From the NCBI GenBank assembly GCA_964418125.1, contig CAYQKY010000006.1:1-64000 (forward strand): a DNA stretch of 64,000 nucleotides. The letters are read 5' to 3'. Of the stretch, positions 45,201 through 54,397 are shown one piece after another. The DNA comes from JACJXW01 sp964418125 (GTDB taxonomy: Bacteria > Bacteroidota > Bacteroidia > Chitinophagales > Saprospiraceae). Position 1 is the first letter of the stretch; the number at the start of each line of letters is the position of its first letter. Position numbers and translations under genes: made by a program. Under the pieces are notes generated by a model. That model had not been told where the DNA came from, did not search any database, and saw only the letters and a program-made list of their open reading frames with translations.

Positions 45201-48200
45201 CCTCCGACATTAGACATCGTGCAGGGCGATCAACCCATTTGTGAAGGAGAAACAGCCACGCTTGAGGTGTCCGCCTCCGGTTCGGCGCCTGTCACCTGGC
45301 AGCACGGAGCGGCCGGAGAACTGATCGCGGTAAACCCCACTCAGACGCAGGCCTTCACAGCCACTGCCGCCAATTCCTGCGGGCAGGCCAGCCAAACCAT
45401 TATTGTCGACGTCTCTCCCCAGCCTTCCATAATGCTGGTGCAGGGCGATCAGGCCGTCTGCCAGGGCGAGAGCGCTACGCTGATCGTGGAAGCAAGCAAC
45501 CAGGATGGTATACAGTGGTCGAATGGGAACAGCGGAGAAAGCATCACCGTCATCCCGGCCCAGACAACAGCGTATACGGCCACTGCCGTCAACAGCTGCG
45601 GTCAGGCAGAGGTGGTGGCCATTGTGGATGTACTGCCCACCCTTCAATCCAACCTTGAATTGCAGGCCTGCCAGGGAACTACCGTCACTTACCAGGGCGC
45701 TGAGCTGTCGCCGGGCGAAAGCCGGAGCTTTACCCTTGCGGCTCAGAATGGCTGCGATTCCATTGTCGAGGTAACGGTCGCCGGGCTGCCCGTATTCCGG
45801 GAAAGCCTCACCCTGGAAGCCTGCTCCGGCGCTCAGGTGAGCTACAATGGCGACATGCTGTCCGCCGGGCAGACTCAGGCATTCCTCTTTACAGCTCAGA
45901 ATGGTTGCGACTCTATCGTGGATGTAAGCGTTGTGGAGGTGCCGCTGATCGAGTCCAGTCTCGAATTACAGGCCTGTACCGGAGAAATTGTTCAGTATGC
46001 GGGTACGGATCTGTCGCCTGGCCAAAATCGGAGCTTTACCTTCACCGCACAGAATGGCTGCGACTCGACCGTCCACGTTTCGGTTACGGAGTTGCCGCAT
46101 TCCACCCAGCAGGTACAACTGGAAACCTGTCCGGGTTCGGGAGTCGATTATAATGGCGCTACCCTTTTCCCGGGGGAAAGCCAGGCCTTTACTTTTCCGG
46201 CACAGAATGGCTGCGATTCCATCGTTCAGGTTAACGTCATTGCGCTGCCCACTTACGAGGAGAACCTGGAGTTGCAGGCCTGCACCGGCTCCTCTGTCAG
46301 TTATAACGGCGTCAACCTCCTTCCCGGTGACAGCCGGGACTTCCTGCTGGCCACTCAGGCCGGCTGCGATTCCCTGGTTCATGTCACCGTTGCGGAGGTG
46401 CAGGCGCTGGAGCAGGACCTGCTGCTGCGCACCTGCCCGGGGACTACCTTATCCTACAACGGCGCCGAGCTGGCGCCCGGTGACAGCCAGAGCTTTACCT
46501 TCACGACCATCACCGGCTGCGACTCCACCGTCAACGTTTCGGTGGCCGGGCTACCCGTTTTTGAACAAAACCTTACCCTCACCGCCTGCGCAGGAACGGT
46601 AGTGGAGTACAACGGCGTTTCCCTGATGCCGGGCGAGAACCGGAGTTTTACCTTTACCGCCGGAAACGGCTGTGATTCTACTGTGCACGTTTCGGTGGCC
46701 GAATTGCCCGTTTATGAGGAGCAGCTGGAGTTTGCCGCCTGTACCGGGACTACCATAGAATACAACGGGCTGGCCCTTCCCGCCGGAAGCAGCCGGAGCT
46801 TTACTTTCGCCACTCAGGCCGGCTGTGATTCCGTCGTACATGTCATGGTGGCTGAGTTGATGGATTTTCAGCAACAGCTGGAATTCACCGCCTGTGCCGG
46901 AGAAACCGTTATGTATAATGATACAGAGCTCCTTCCCGGAGAGACGCAGTCCTTTGCCTTTACGGCTCAGAATGGCTGTGACTCCCTGGTGGAAGTTACT
47001 GTACTGGAGCTACCCGTTTATGAGGAAAACCTGGAATTTACTGCCTGTTCCGGGGCCACTGTCAGCTACGGTGGGGCCACGCTCCTTCCGGGTGAGAGCC
47101 GGGATTTCCAGTTCACTACGGCCGGGGGGTGCGACTCCATAATTCACGTAAATGTGGTGGAACTGCCGGCCTATGAGCAGGAGTTGCAACTGCAGGCCTG
47201 CACCGGCGCTTCCGTCACCTATGGCGGCATGGAACTGCAGCCGGGCGAGGCCCGAACCTTTAGCTTTACTACCTTGCAGGGCTGCGATTCCATCATCAAC
47301 GTAACTGTCGAGGAGGTGCTGACGATCGAGGAGAATCTGGAATTTCAGGCCTGTTCAGGAAGCGGTGTGGTGTATGACGGGGTAGAACTCCTGGCCGGCG
47401 AAAGCCAGCCGTTTACCTATACCTCTCAGCAAGGGTGCGATTCCATTGTCCTGGTTTCCGTCCTGGAACTCCCGGTTTACGGGCAGAACCTCTCCCTGTC
47501 TGCCTGTAACGGAAGCACCGTGGAGTATAATGGTGTGGCGCTGGCGCCGGGTGACAGCCGGGTTTTTACCTTTATCAGTCAGCAGGGGTGCGACTCCATC
47601 GTCACCGCTACCGTCGAGGCGCTCCCGATTTACGAGGAGGATCTTGTGCTGGAAGCCTGTTCCGGTTCCACCATTACGTACAGTGGGACAACTCTCGCTC
47701 CCGGCGATAGCCAAACCTTCACTTTCAATACCCAGGCCGGCTGTGATTCCATCGTCCACCTCAGCGTGGTGGAGGTTGCCAGCTTTGACATTGATCTGGA
47801 ACTGTCCGCCTGTGCGGGCAGCGCCGTAGAGTACAACGGGCAGAGCCTGTTTCCCGGCGACAGCCACAGCTTTGCCTTCACCACTGAGGGCGGCTGCGAT
47901 TCCATTGTGACGGTTGCTGTGCTGGAACTGCCGGTTTACGAACAGGAGCTGCAACTGCAGGCCTGCGAAGGAACTACCGCTACCTTCAACGGCGCCACGC
48001 TGGCCCCGGGCGAAGAGCGGGACTTCCTCTTCACGACGGCCGCCGGTTGCGACTCCCTTATCCGCGTCAGCGTCCTTGGCGTGGAGAATATTCAAACCAG
48101 CGAAAGCCGGGCGATCTGCGCGGGCGATTCCAGCCTTATTTTCGGCCAATATCAAAGCCAGCCCGGCTCCTACAATGCTGTTTATACTTCCGCCAACGGT

Positions 48201-49223
48201 TGTGATTCCACACATACAGTGACGCTGTCAACCTCGCCCCTGCCCCAGCCGGAAGCTTCCGTGCAGGCCAGTTGCCCCGACAGAGACAACGGCGCCATTG
48301 AAATACAAACCAGCAGCGGCGCTGCTCCCTATAACTATGCCTGGAACGACGGCGCCTTCACTGCCAGCCGTTCGGAGTTGCCACCGGGAAATTATACGGT
48401 GGCTGCCACCGATGCCCTGGGGTGCCGGCAGGTGTTGGCCGTTACGGTGCCGGAGCGCAGTGTAGAAGTGGAGATCGAAACGAGAGACATCACCTGTTTT
48501 GGCCGGAAGGACGGCCTGATCTCCCTGAAAGGTGAAGGGGAGGGCCTTTCCTATCAGTTGAACGGAGGCCCTCTGCAGTCCTTCGGTTTCTTCTCCCCCC
48601 TGGAGGCCGGGCAGTACACCGCCCGAGCGGAGGACAGCTACGGCTGCCGCTATGAGCTGGGCGCCTTGCTTATCGAAGAACCGGAACAGCTGCAGGTGGT
48701 GTTGCCTCCCGACACCACCATACAATTGGGAAAGTCAGTCCGGATACCCGCGCTCGTCAACCGGCCCGACAGCCTGTCCTTCAGCTGGAACCCCGTTGGA
48801 ACCCTCGACTGTGGAGATTGCCAGGTTCCTACCGCCAGCCCGGAGCACAGCACCCGGTACCGGGTTGCCGTCCGGGACGGCAACGGATGCCCGGCCGAGG
48901 ACGATATTCTCATCCTCGTCAACCGCAGGCGCAATGTCTATATCCCCTCCGCGTTCAGCCCCAACGGGGATGGCGCCAATGAACGGTTCTACATTTTCGG
49001 GGATGAAAGCATCAAAGAGGTCCGCTCCTTCCAGATCTTCAGCCGCTGGGGAGAGGCGGTCTTCGAAGGCGCTCATTTTCCCCCCAATGACCCTACCTAT
49101 GGGTGGGATGGCAACTTCCACGGGCAACCCATGAACGCTGCCGTTTTTGTGTATTTCGCGGAGATCGAGTTCACGGACGGGGAGGTGGCGCTCTTCAAGG
49201 GCGATGTGACGCTGGCGCGGTAG
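42258..49223 (+). CDS. Giant repeat surface protein 2, with P domain and type B gliding-motility C-terminal domain
   Basis: 2321-aa paralogue of the protein at 30802. Order: signal peptide (ending SLQA); the shared N-terminal domain (CDGSGYVINDLTDNGNG...NPSPGYSG); a proprotein-convertase P domain at about 176-318 (IEAVCLLIQHTWIGDLTITL; FNGQDPNGNWTLTVSDNA); 11 Ig-like 73-aa domains; 16 canonical plus one divergent 51-aa GCDS repeats; two SprB-like repeats; and the type B CTD (YIPSAFSPNGDGANERFYIF). The last 250 residues are nearly superimposable on protein 1. Likely a T9SS-exported, disulfide-braced surface fibre or adhesin; ligand unknown. Confidence 0.88.
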   Translation: MKNCYPSFLHYLFLAAGIFLLKPASLQACDGSGYVINDLTDNGNGTWTLNITVHVAGFDWSGGILGGTRGFYFSTDAPNILSVSPNSLTSLNGTALNAVISGNSVQWGNPASGPYFVQSSEPTQTFNVTLVLDQEPTQWMGGGMEENGCPGGAGTSNPSPGYSGVFNNYTPPPLCDSAPGLPINDNSTTSDQVTLSNAFGPLGSGTSIEAVCLLIQHTWIGDLTITLTSPSGTSVTLAARVGGSADNFGNPSSGQLMCFTPNALISVGQYPGNSGGAYAPAGAFSNFNGQDPNGNWTLTVSDNASGDTGTLIAWGIAFSSGGCGCVPPDISIPPPPPACAGETVSLDAIANNANSISWSNGASGSSITLAPSATQNLTATAQNACGQATASVTIDVMPQPTVTAPPSVQACQGDPVTLTADAQNAGAIEWSNGQQGATITINPNQSQTLTVTATNSCGQATATVQVTVTPPPTINVLQGDASICEGESATLQIDAPGATDVQWSNGQQGSSITVAPGQTQSYSVTASNACGQEQQVFTIDVQPQPSLQAIQGDQTICQGESAVLEVFGQNVNDITWSNGATGSTIAVTPGQTQSFTATAGNGCGQVQQTITVTVLPPPSLTVLQGDASICEGESATLQVDAPGAADIQWSNGQQGNSITVAPGQAQSYSVTASNACGQEQQVFTVDVQPLPILEIIQGDQTICQGQSVALEVFGQNVNDITWSNGQQGSSITVAPGQTQSFTATAGNSCGQVQQTITVTVVQPPSLAIVQGSQSICAGQGTTLEVLAPGAASVTWSTGQAGNSITVAPGQTTAYTVTAANSCGSAEETIIVDVIPQPSLTVIQDGRSICQGQSVTLEVFAENEDFLFWDNGMTGSSITVSPGQTTVFTATAGNACGQVEEPIVVDVLPLPTLAVIQGNQSICDGAAANLEVSAQNATSIDWSTGQSGSGIVVAPGATQTYTATAANACGQQSVDITVEVLFPPTLDIVQGDQPICEGETATLEVSASGSAPVTWQHGAAGELIAVNPTQTQAFTATAANSCGQASQTIIVDVSPQPSIMLVQGDQAVCQGESATLIVEASNQDGIQWSNGNSGESITVIPAQTTAYTATAVNSCGQAEVVAIVDVLPTLQSNLELQACQGTTVTYQGAELSPGESRSFTLAAQNGCDSIVEVTVAGLPVFRESLTLEACSGAQVSYNGDMLSAGQTQAFLFTAQNGCDSIVDVSVVEVPLIESSLELQACTGEIVQYAGTDLSPGQNRSFTFTAQNGCDSTVHVSVTELPHSTQQVQLETCPGSGVDYNGATLFPGESQAFTFPAQNGCDSIVQVNVIALPTYEENLELQACTGSSVSYNGVNLLPGDSRDFLLATQAGCDSLVHVTVAEVQALEQDLLLRTCPGTTLSYNGAELAPGDSQSFTFTTITGCDSTVNVSVAGLPVFEQNLTLTACAGTVVEYNGVSLMPGENRSFTFTAGNGCDSTVHVSVAELPVYEEQLEFAACTGTTIEYNGLALPAGSSRSFTFATQAGCDSVVHVMVAELMDFQQQLEFTACAGETVMYNDTELLPGETQSFAFTAQNGCDSLVEVTVLELPVYEENLEFTACSGATVSYGGATLLPGESRDFQFTTAGGCDSIIHVNVVELPAYEQELQLQACTGASVTYGGMELQPGEARTFSFTTLQGCDSIINVTVEEVLTIEENLEFQACSGSGVVYDGVELLAGESQPFTYTSQQGCDSIVLVSVLELPVYGQNLSLSACNGSTVEYNGVALAPGDSRVFTFISQQGCDSIVTATVEALPIYEEDLVLEACSGSTITYSGTTLAPGDSQTFTFNTQAGCDSIVHLSVVEVASFDIDLELSACAGSAVEYNGQSLFPGDSHSFAFTTEGGCDSIVTVAVLELPVYEQELQLQACEGTTATFNGATLAPGEERDFLFTTAAGCDSLIRVSVLGVENIQTSESRAICAGDSSLIFGQYQSQPGSYNAVYTSANGCDSTHTVTLSTSPLPQPEASVQASCPDRDNGAIEIQTSSGAAPYNYAWNDGAFTASRSELPPGNYTVAATDALGCRQVLAVTVPERSVEVEIETRDITCFGRKDGLISLKGEGEGLSYQLNGGPLQSFGFFSPLEAGQYTARAEDSYGCRYELGALLIEEPEQLQVVLPPDTTIQLGKSVRIPALVNRPDSLSFSWNPVGTLDCGDCQVPTASPEHSTRYRVAVRDGNGCPAEDDILILVNRRRNVYIPSAFSPNGDGANERFYIFGDESIKEVRSFQIFSRWGEAVFEGAHFPPNDPTYGWDGNFHGQPMNAAVFVYFAEIEFTDGEVALFKGDVTLAR
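43236..45647 (+). repeat. Eleven tandem Ig-like domain repeats (about 219 bases each)
   Basis: Coding repeats in giant protein 2. Domains 3-4 (from 43674) and 5-6 (from 44112) are near-copies exactly 438 bases apart, a recent two-domain duplication. Confidence 0.88.
45648..48248 (+). repeat. 17 tandem 153-base coding repeats
   Basis: Exactly 17 units of 51 aa with no indel over 2601 bases, the last one divergent (starting TSESRAICAGDSS). Same family and register as the array at 32833-36198. Confidence 0.92.
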
Positions 49224-49594
49224 GGGGAATTGGAAAAAGTGAGAAATGGAGAGGCTATTAGCTACGGAAGGGAACAAGCCTTTAAAATTATCCGGCAGGC
49301 TCTCTAAGAAAGAATGGCTGGCCAACCTGCTCTTTTGGCAAAATTGTTAGCCATGATTGATGAGATCCTAATTTTAAATGATGAACTAATATATCCTGAT
49401 GATGGAGAGCCAAGAAGTGATGAAGATCGTTGAAATATACCTTTCCTACTGGCGCATTTTTATTCAACCTTTGGTCGACAAAGAACCCAGGCGTTATATC
49501 CATTTTTACAAAACACTGAATCAAAAAGGAAAACGTTTATATGGGCCAGAATTTTTTCTGGAATTAAGCGTAGCTTTCCTTTACTCTGTGTTTG
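49222..49594. repeat. Direct repeat, right copy (partner at 41664-42036)
   Basis: Copy of most of gene A and most of gene B, joined directly to the stop codon of giant gene 2. AT-richer than the adjoining giant gene. Confidence 0.85.
49224..49433 (+). pseudogene. Truncated, nonsense-mutated copy of gene A
   Basis: Matches gene A from residue about 61 (ELEKVRNGEAISYGREQA) but has no start, and a TAA at 49305-49307 replaces the TTA Leu codon of the intact copy. The frame then continues to the same DEDR-stop end. Confidence 0.8.
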
Positions 49595-49788
49595 AGGAGC
49601 CCGCCGAGCCAATGTCTGATGATATTTCTCCACTTCGGCTACACCCGGGCAGTGAGTCAGTCGCGAACGGTGGCCCGCTCTCTCCCCCTCTCACTCCCTC
49701 CCCCCATACACCTTCCCCTCCTTCATCACAAACTCCACCTCCAGCAGCGTCTCGATATTCTCCAGCGGGTTGCCTTTCACCGCGATGA
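49399..49788 (+). pseudogene. Copy of gene B with altered C-terminus
   Basis: The first about 75 residues match gene B (VEIYLSYWRIFIQPLVDKEP), then the original stop is lost. The frame runs on through Pro/Ser-rich sequence and overlaps the 3' end of the convergent amidohydrolase by about 100 bases. It may be decaying or may still make a hybrid product. Confidence 0.55.
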
Positions 49789-50983
49789 TGTCCGCCAGTT
49801 TACCCGCCTCTATGGTGCCCAGCCGGTCGGAGGCCCCCAGCAGCTCGGCGGTGGCGACGGTAGCGGAGCGGATGGCCTCCATGGGCGGCATGCCGGCTTC
49901 CGTCATATACAGGAACTCCTTGGCGTTTTCCCCGTGCGGGCTGACGCCGCAGTCGGTCCCGAAGGCGATCTTCACGCCCTTTTTGTATGCTTTCGCAAAT
50001 GTTTCCTGGATCTGCGGGCCGATGGCCAGCGCCTTGGGGACGATGATGGCGGGGAAGTAACCCTCTTCCTTCGCCTTTTCGGCTACGAACTTACCGGCGG
50101 ATATGGTCGGCACGAAGTACGTGCCCTTTTCGATCATCAGGTCCATCACTTCTTCGGTCATCATGGTGCCGTGTTCGATGGAAGTGATGCCGGCCAGTAC
50201 CGCCCGTTTCATACCCTCGGAGCCGTGGGCGTGGGCGGCGGTCGTCATGCCGTAGTCTTTGGCGGCTTTCACAATAGCGGAAGCCTCTTCGAGGGTAAAC
50301 TGCGGGTTGCTGCCGTCTTTGGCCAGGCTGAGCACCCCGCCCGTGGCGGTGATCTTGATGAGGTCGGCCCCGTTCTGATAGCGCTGGCGGACGGCCTGCC
50401 AGGCCTCGTCCGGGCCGTTGATGACGCCCACTTCCGGGCCGGCGTAGTCCATCAGGCCTTTGCGGGCGCCGTTGGTGGGGTCGGCGTGGCCGCCGGTGGT
50501 GCCGATGGCCTTCTCGGCGGTGAAGATGCGCGGCCCGTCGACGTAGCCCTGGTTGATCGCGTTGCGCAGGGAGACGTTGACGCCCGAGCCGCCCAGGTCG
50601 CGCACGGTGGTGAAGCCGGCCATCAGCGTGCGGCGGGCGTAGACGGTGGCGCGCAGGGCCACATCGGCATCGTTGAGCCGGAAGCGGTCGAGGTAGCTGT
50701 TGGGGTTGCTCTCGCCTTCGATGTGAACGTGCATGTCCATCAGGCCGGGCAGCACGGTGTACGCCGTCAGGTCGATGATCTCTACCTCTTCTCCCGCCCG
50801 GGCGTAGCCTTCGCGCACTTCTTTGATCGTTTTTCCATCGACGATGACGGTCACCTTTTCCCGCACCTCATCGCCGGCGCAGTCGATCAGGCGGCCGCAG
50901 TGGAGGTACTTTAGCTGAGCGGTAGCCGAAAATGTTGTGAAAAGGAGCAGAACGAAAAACAGGAGTTGCTGGGCTGGCTTCAT
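49691..50983 (-). CDS. Exported amidohydrolase (imidazolonepropionase-like / Xaa-Pro dipeptidase type)
   Basis: 430-aa metal-dependent hydrolase with a signal peptide (ending TFSATAQ). Metal site residues: the HxH pair in GLMDMHVHI, the Lys in LIKITATGG, His in TAAHAHG, His in SIEHGT and Asp in FGTDCG, all in the usual order. The C-terminal TIEAGKLADIIAVKGNPLE is typical of this subgroup, which often cleaves dipeptides or organophosphate-like substrates; the real substrate is unknown. ATG at 50983 gives the signal peptide; the longer frame to 51025 does not. Confidence 0.88.
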   Translation of the reverse strand: MKPAQQLLFFVLLLFTTFSATAQLKYLHCGRLIDCAGDEVREKVTVIVDGKTIKEVREGYARAGEEVEIIDLTAYTVLPGLMDMHVHIEGESNPNSYLDRFRLNDADVALRATVYARRTLMAGFTTVRDLGGSGVNVSLRNAINQGYVDGPRIFTAEKAIGTTGGHADPTNGARKGLMDYAGPEVGVINGPDEAWQAVRQRYQNGADLIKITATGGVLSLAKDGSNPQFTLEEASAIVKAAKDYGMTTAAHAHGSEGMKRAVLAGITSIEHGTMMTEEVMDLMIEKGTYFVPTISAGKFVAEKAKEEGYFPAIIVPKALAIGPQIQETFAKAYKKGVKIAFGTDCGVSPHGENAKEFLYMTEAGMPPMEAIRSATVATAELLGASDRLGTIEAGKLADIIAVKGNPLENIETLLEVEFVMKEGKVYGGRE

Positions 50984-51386
50984 GGTTTGGATGTTTCGGT
51001 CTTTCAGATGAAGGTAAGCAAACAATTCGATTTCTTCAGGGCAGAAATGATAAACCGTCCGGCAGGGATTGGTCTAAGTTGTTGTTAATCAGGTTGGTAT
51101 CGCGGTTTTTAGTGTGTTGATCGCAATTTTAGCAATTGATTTTCCCCTTCTGGTTGTCCTTGAAGTTGAACAACATTTTTTTCATTTTTACCTGCAGGCA
51201 AATTTATGTAAAACAATAAGAGCACTCCGTTTTCGCCGCATCAGGACGAATGAAGGCCGGAAAGCCTGCAGCCCCGGGCTTTTAGAAGTATAGATGACTC
51301 CTTGTGTACAAAAACAATGGATAGGCGCCTTATTCAATCCTCCATTCCCTGATCGGAGTTCCCGGATTGCCCACAACAACCAAACC
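50984..51386. other. Divergent intergenic region
   Basis: About 400 bases between the amidohydrolase and the Cys-rich protein genes. On the minus strand TAAATTTG (51199-51206) fits TAnnTTTG and could start a transcript with a long leader for the amidohydrolase. No other gene or RNA seen. Confidence 0.4.
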
Positions 51387-52127
51387 ATGCAACAATCAAC
51401 AATCCCCGGCATCTACAACTACTGCGACCGCTGGTGCGAACGCTGCCCTTTCACCGGCCGCTGCCTGCTCTATGCCCAGGAACAGGAACTTACCGAAGAA
51501 CAGAAGGATCCTGAAAACCCCGCCTTCTGGGAGGCCATCGGCGAGAGCTTCCAAAAGGCCATCGAACTGCTGTATAAGGCCGCCGAAGAACAGGGTATCG
51601 ACCTGGACGCCTTGGCCGATGAGGCTTCTGAAGGCCCGGAGCCGGAAATGCCGCCCCAGCATCAGGCATTGTATCAAACGGCCCATGATTATACCGTCCG
51701 CAGCATTAAATGGCTGGAAAACAACCGGGGCGCTTTTGAGGAACGGGAAAGGGAGATCAACCGGCAGTTGCAGATGGGCATCGACAAGCGGGCCGAAGGG
51801 CTGGAACTGGGAGAGGCCCTGTCCGTGGTGCAATGGTACGCCGGGATGGTGTCCGCCAAAACCTTCCGCGCTCTGAAAGGCTATGAGGATATGGACGAAG
51901 ATTTCTGGCCCGCCCCTCACCAGAGCGATGCCAATGGCTCGGCCAAGCTGGCCCTGATCTGCATCGAGCGCAGCCTCGGCGCCTGGAAAATTATTCTAAA
52001 CCACCTCCCCGATCGCACCGATGAGCTGCTTGGCTTGTTAATATTACTAGAACGGTCGCGCAGAGGGTTGAAGCAGTCCTTTCCGGATGCGGAAAAATTT
52101 ATTCGCCCCGGTTTTGATGAACAATAG
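51387..52127 (+). CDS. Uncharacterised protein with N-terminal cysteine cluster
   Basis: 246-aa soluble, helix-rich protein. The N-terminus YNYCDRWCERCPFTGRCLLY contains C-x3-C-x2-C-x5-C, suitable for zinc or an Fe-S cluster; the rest is charged and helical with several Trp. Acidic in the middle (DEASEGPEPEMPP). No family I can name with confidence; similar short Cys-motif proteins occur in Bacteroidota genomes. Start at 51387 chosen because the upstream in-frame residues look non-coding. Confidence 0.65.
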   Translation: MQQSTIPGIYNYCDRWCERCPFTGRCLLYAQEQELTEEQKDPENPAFWEAIGESFQKAIELLYKAAEEQGIDLDALADEASEGPEPEMPPQHQALYQTAHDYTVRSIKWLENNRGAFEEREREINRQLQMGIDKRAEGLELGEALSVVQWYAGMVSAKTFRALKGYEDMDEDFWPAPHQSDANGSAKLALICIERSLGAWKIILNHLPDRTDELLGLLILLERSRRGLKQSFPDAEKFIRPGFDEQ

Positions 52128-52282
52128 TGGGCCGGGAATATAGTAGCTCCCACAATCCGGGCAAGCAGTTTTTGGTTGTTGCCAGGCGGTAATAACCAGT
52201 AACCACTCACCAATATCCCTTCCGGAATTACTTTCCGCCCTCCCCGCCGCCCAACTACGGCCAACAAAACTGCTATATAAAG

Positions 52283-54376
52283 ATGAAAGACCTAACTCTT
52301 CTCCTTTTGATGCTTCTGGCGCTTCTCTTTTCCTGCCGGCAGGAACCCCCAACTACCAACATTCAATCCCCGCAGGGGACATTACAGTTGGAGTTCCTGC
52401 TCTCCGAGGCCGGCGTCCCCCAGTACACCCTGGCCCGCGACGGCGTTGCCATCATCGACACCTCCGGCCTGGGTTTTAACCTGCGGGAGTCGGGGGTGCT
52501 GCGTGAAGGCTTTACCATTGTTTCCACCGAAACCGGCGAGACGAGGGAAAGCTGGACGCCAGTCTGGGGGACACAAAAAGAAATCCTCAACCACTACAAT
52601 GAATTGCTTGTCGAGCTTTCCGAAGACGGCGATAACCCGCGCAAACTGAACATCCGCTTCCGCCTCTTCGACGATGGCCTGGGTTTCCGCTACGAGTTCC
52701 CCGAACAGGAGGCCATGACTGAAGTGACGATCATGGAGGAATACACTCAGTTCCAACTCACCGGCGACCACAAGGCCTGGTGGATCCCCGCCGATTACGA
52801 CAGCTATGAATACCTCTACAACAACACCCGCCTCAGCGAGGTCGACACTGCCGGCCTCAACTACGGCATCGAGAACCGCCCCGACCGCTACATCGCCAAT
52901 CCGCACGCCGTGAACACCCCCGTCACCATGCGAACCGATGACGGCCTCTACCTCAGCTTCCATGAGGCCAACCTGACAGACTACGCCGGCATGACCCTGG
53001 GCGTCAAACCCGGCAACCTCCTCCAAAGCGAGCTGGTGCCCTGGGCCGACGGAACCAAAGTGCATGCCAAAGCGCCCTTCGTCACTCCCTGGCGTACCGT
53101 CCTGGTTACCGGCGATCCCGGCGCCCTCATCACTTCCAACCTCATCCTCAACCTCAACGAGCCCAACCAGATCGGAGACGTCTCCTGGATCGAACCCATG
53201 AAGTACACAGGCATCTGGTGGGAACTACACCTGGGCATTACCAGCTGGAGCCTGAAGCAACAGGAAGGCTCCTGGGGCGATAAGGGCGGTACCGGCCACG
53301 GCGCCACCACCGAAAACACTAAAAAGTACATCGACTTCAACGCTGAACACGACATCCGGGGCCTGCTGGTGGAAGGCTGGAACCTCGGCTGGGAATACTG
53401 GGGGCAGGATACGCTCGGCTACTTTGACTTTTCCACCCCTTATCCTGATTTTGATATCGGAGAAGTCGTCGAATACGCTAAAAGTAAGAACGTGGCCATC
53501 ATCGGCCACCACGAAACGGGAGGGCAGGCCGACCACTACGACTCCCAGTTGGAAGAGGCCTTCAAGTTTTACAACAACCTGGGCATCAAAGCCGTGAAAA
53601 CGGGCTACGCCGGCCCGGTGACGCCGGCCGGCGAACGCCACCATGGGCAGTACATGGTGCGCCACCAGCGCCGTGTGATCGAGATGGCCGCCAAATACCA
53701 GATCATGATCGACGCCCACGAGCCGGTCAAACAAACGGGCCTGCGCCGTACTTTCCCCAACCTGATGACACAGGAAGGGGTGCGCGGTATGGAGTACAAC
53801 GCCTGGAGCGACGGCAACCCGCCCGCCCATACCTGCATCATCCCCTTCACCCGCATGCTGGCCGGCCCGATCGACTACACGCCGGGCATCTTCGACATTA
53901 CCTTCGATGAATACAAGCCCGGCAACCGGGTGTACACCACCCTGTCCAAGCAGCTGGCTCTTTACGTCACCATCTACAGCCCCCTGCAGATGGCCGCCGA
54001 CCTGCCTGAGAACTACCGCGGCAACCCCGCTTTTCAGTTCATCCGGGAGGTGGGCGTCGACTGGGATGATACCCGCATCCTCAACGCCGAGATCGGGGAG
54101 TACCTCACCGTCGCCCGCAGGCAGAAGGGCACGGACAGGTGGTTCATCGGGAGCATCACCAATGAAGAACCGCGCGAATTTACCATCACCCTCGACTTCC
54201 TGGCGGAGGGCAAAAGCTATCGAGCCGGCATCTATAAGGACAGTGATACGGCTCACTGGAAAGACAACCCCATGGCCTTTGTGGTGACCAGTACAGAGGT
54301 GAAAAAAGGAGATACGCTGAATGTGAAGCTGGCGCCGGGCGGAGGTCAGGCGGTGAGCATCCTGCCGGTGGAGTAG
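52283..54376 (+). CDS. Glycoside hydrolase family 97 lipoprotein (alpha-glucosidase-like)
   Basis: 697-aa predicted lipoprotein (LLFSC, Cys18). GH97 features: N-terminal beta-sandwich (SPQGTLQLEFLLSEAGVPQY), the calcium-binding region, the catalytic (beta/alpha)8 barrel with VEGWNLGWEYWG, GHHETGG (Glu411), VKTGYAG, DAHEPVK and TQEGVRGMEYNAW. The HHET and DAHE glutamates fit the inverting SusB-like branch better than the retaining branch (a nucleophilic Asp in K-x-D). It likely cleaves alpha-linked glucosides in the periplasm. No susCD genes nearby. Confidence 0.92.
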   Translation: MKDLTLLLLMLLALLFSCRQEPPTTNIQSPQGTLQLEFLLSEAGVPQYTLARDGVAIIDTSGLGFNLRESGVLREGFTIVSTETGETRESWTPVWGTQKEILNHYNELLVELSEDGDNPRKLNIRFRLFDDGLGFRYEFPEQEAMTEVTIMEEYTQFQLTGDHKAWWIPADYDSYEYLYNNTRLSEVDTAGLNYGIENRPDRYIANPHAVNTPVTMRTDDGLYLSFHEANLTDYAGMTLGVKPGNLLQSELVPWADGTKVHAKAPFVTPWRTVLVTGDPGALITSNLILNLNEPNQIGDVSWIEPMKYTGIWWELHLGITSWSLKQQEGSWGDKGGTGHGATTENTKKYIDFNAEHDIRGLLVEGWNLGWEYWGQDTLGYFDFSTPYPDFDIGEVVEYAKSKNVAIIGHHETGGQADHYDSQLEEAFKFYNNLGIKAVKTGYAGPVTPAGERHHGQYMVRHQRRVIEMAAKYQIMIDAHEPVKQTGLRRTFPNLMTQEGVRGMEYNAWSDGNPPAHTCIIPFTRMLAGPIDYTPGIFDITFDEYKPGNRVYTTLSKQLALYVTIYSPLQMAADLPENYRGNPAFQFIREVGVDWDDTRILNAEIGEYLTVARRQKGTDRWFIGSITNEEPREFTITLDFLAEGKSYRAGIYKDSDTAHWKDNPMAFVVTSTEVKKGDTLNVKLAPGGGQAVSILPVE

Positions 54377-54397
54377 ATGGAACGCTGATGAACGCGC

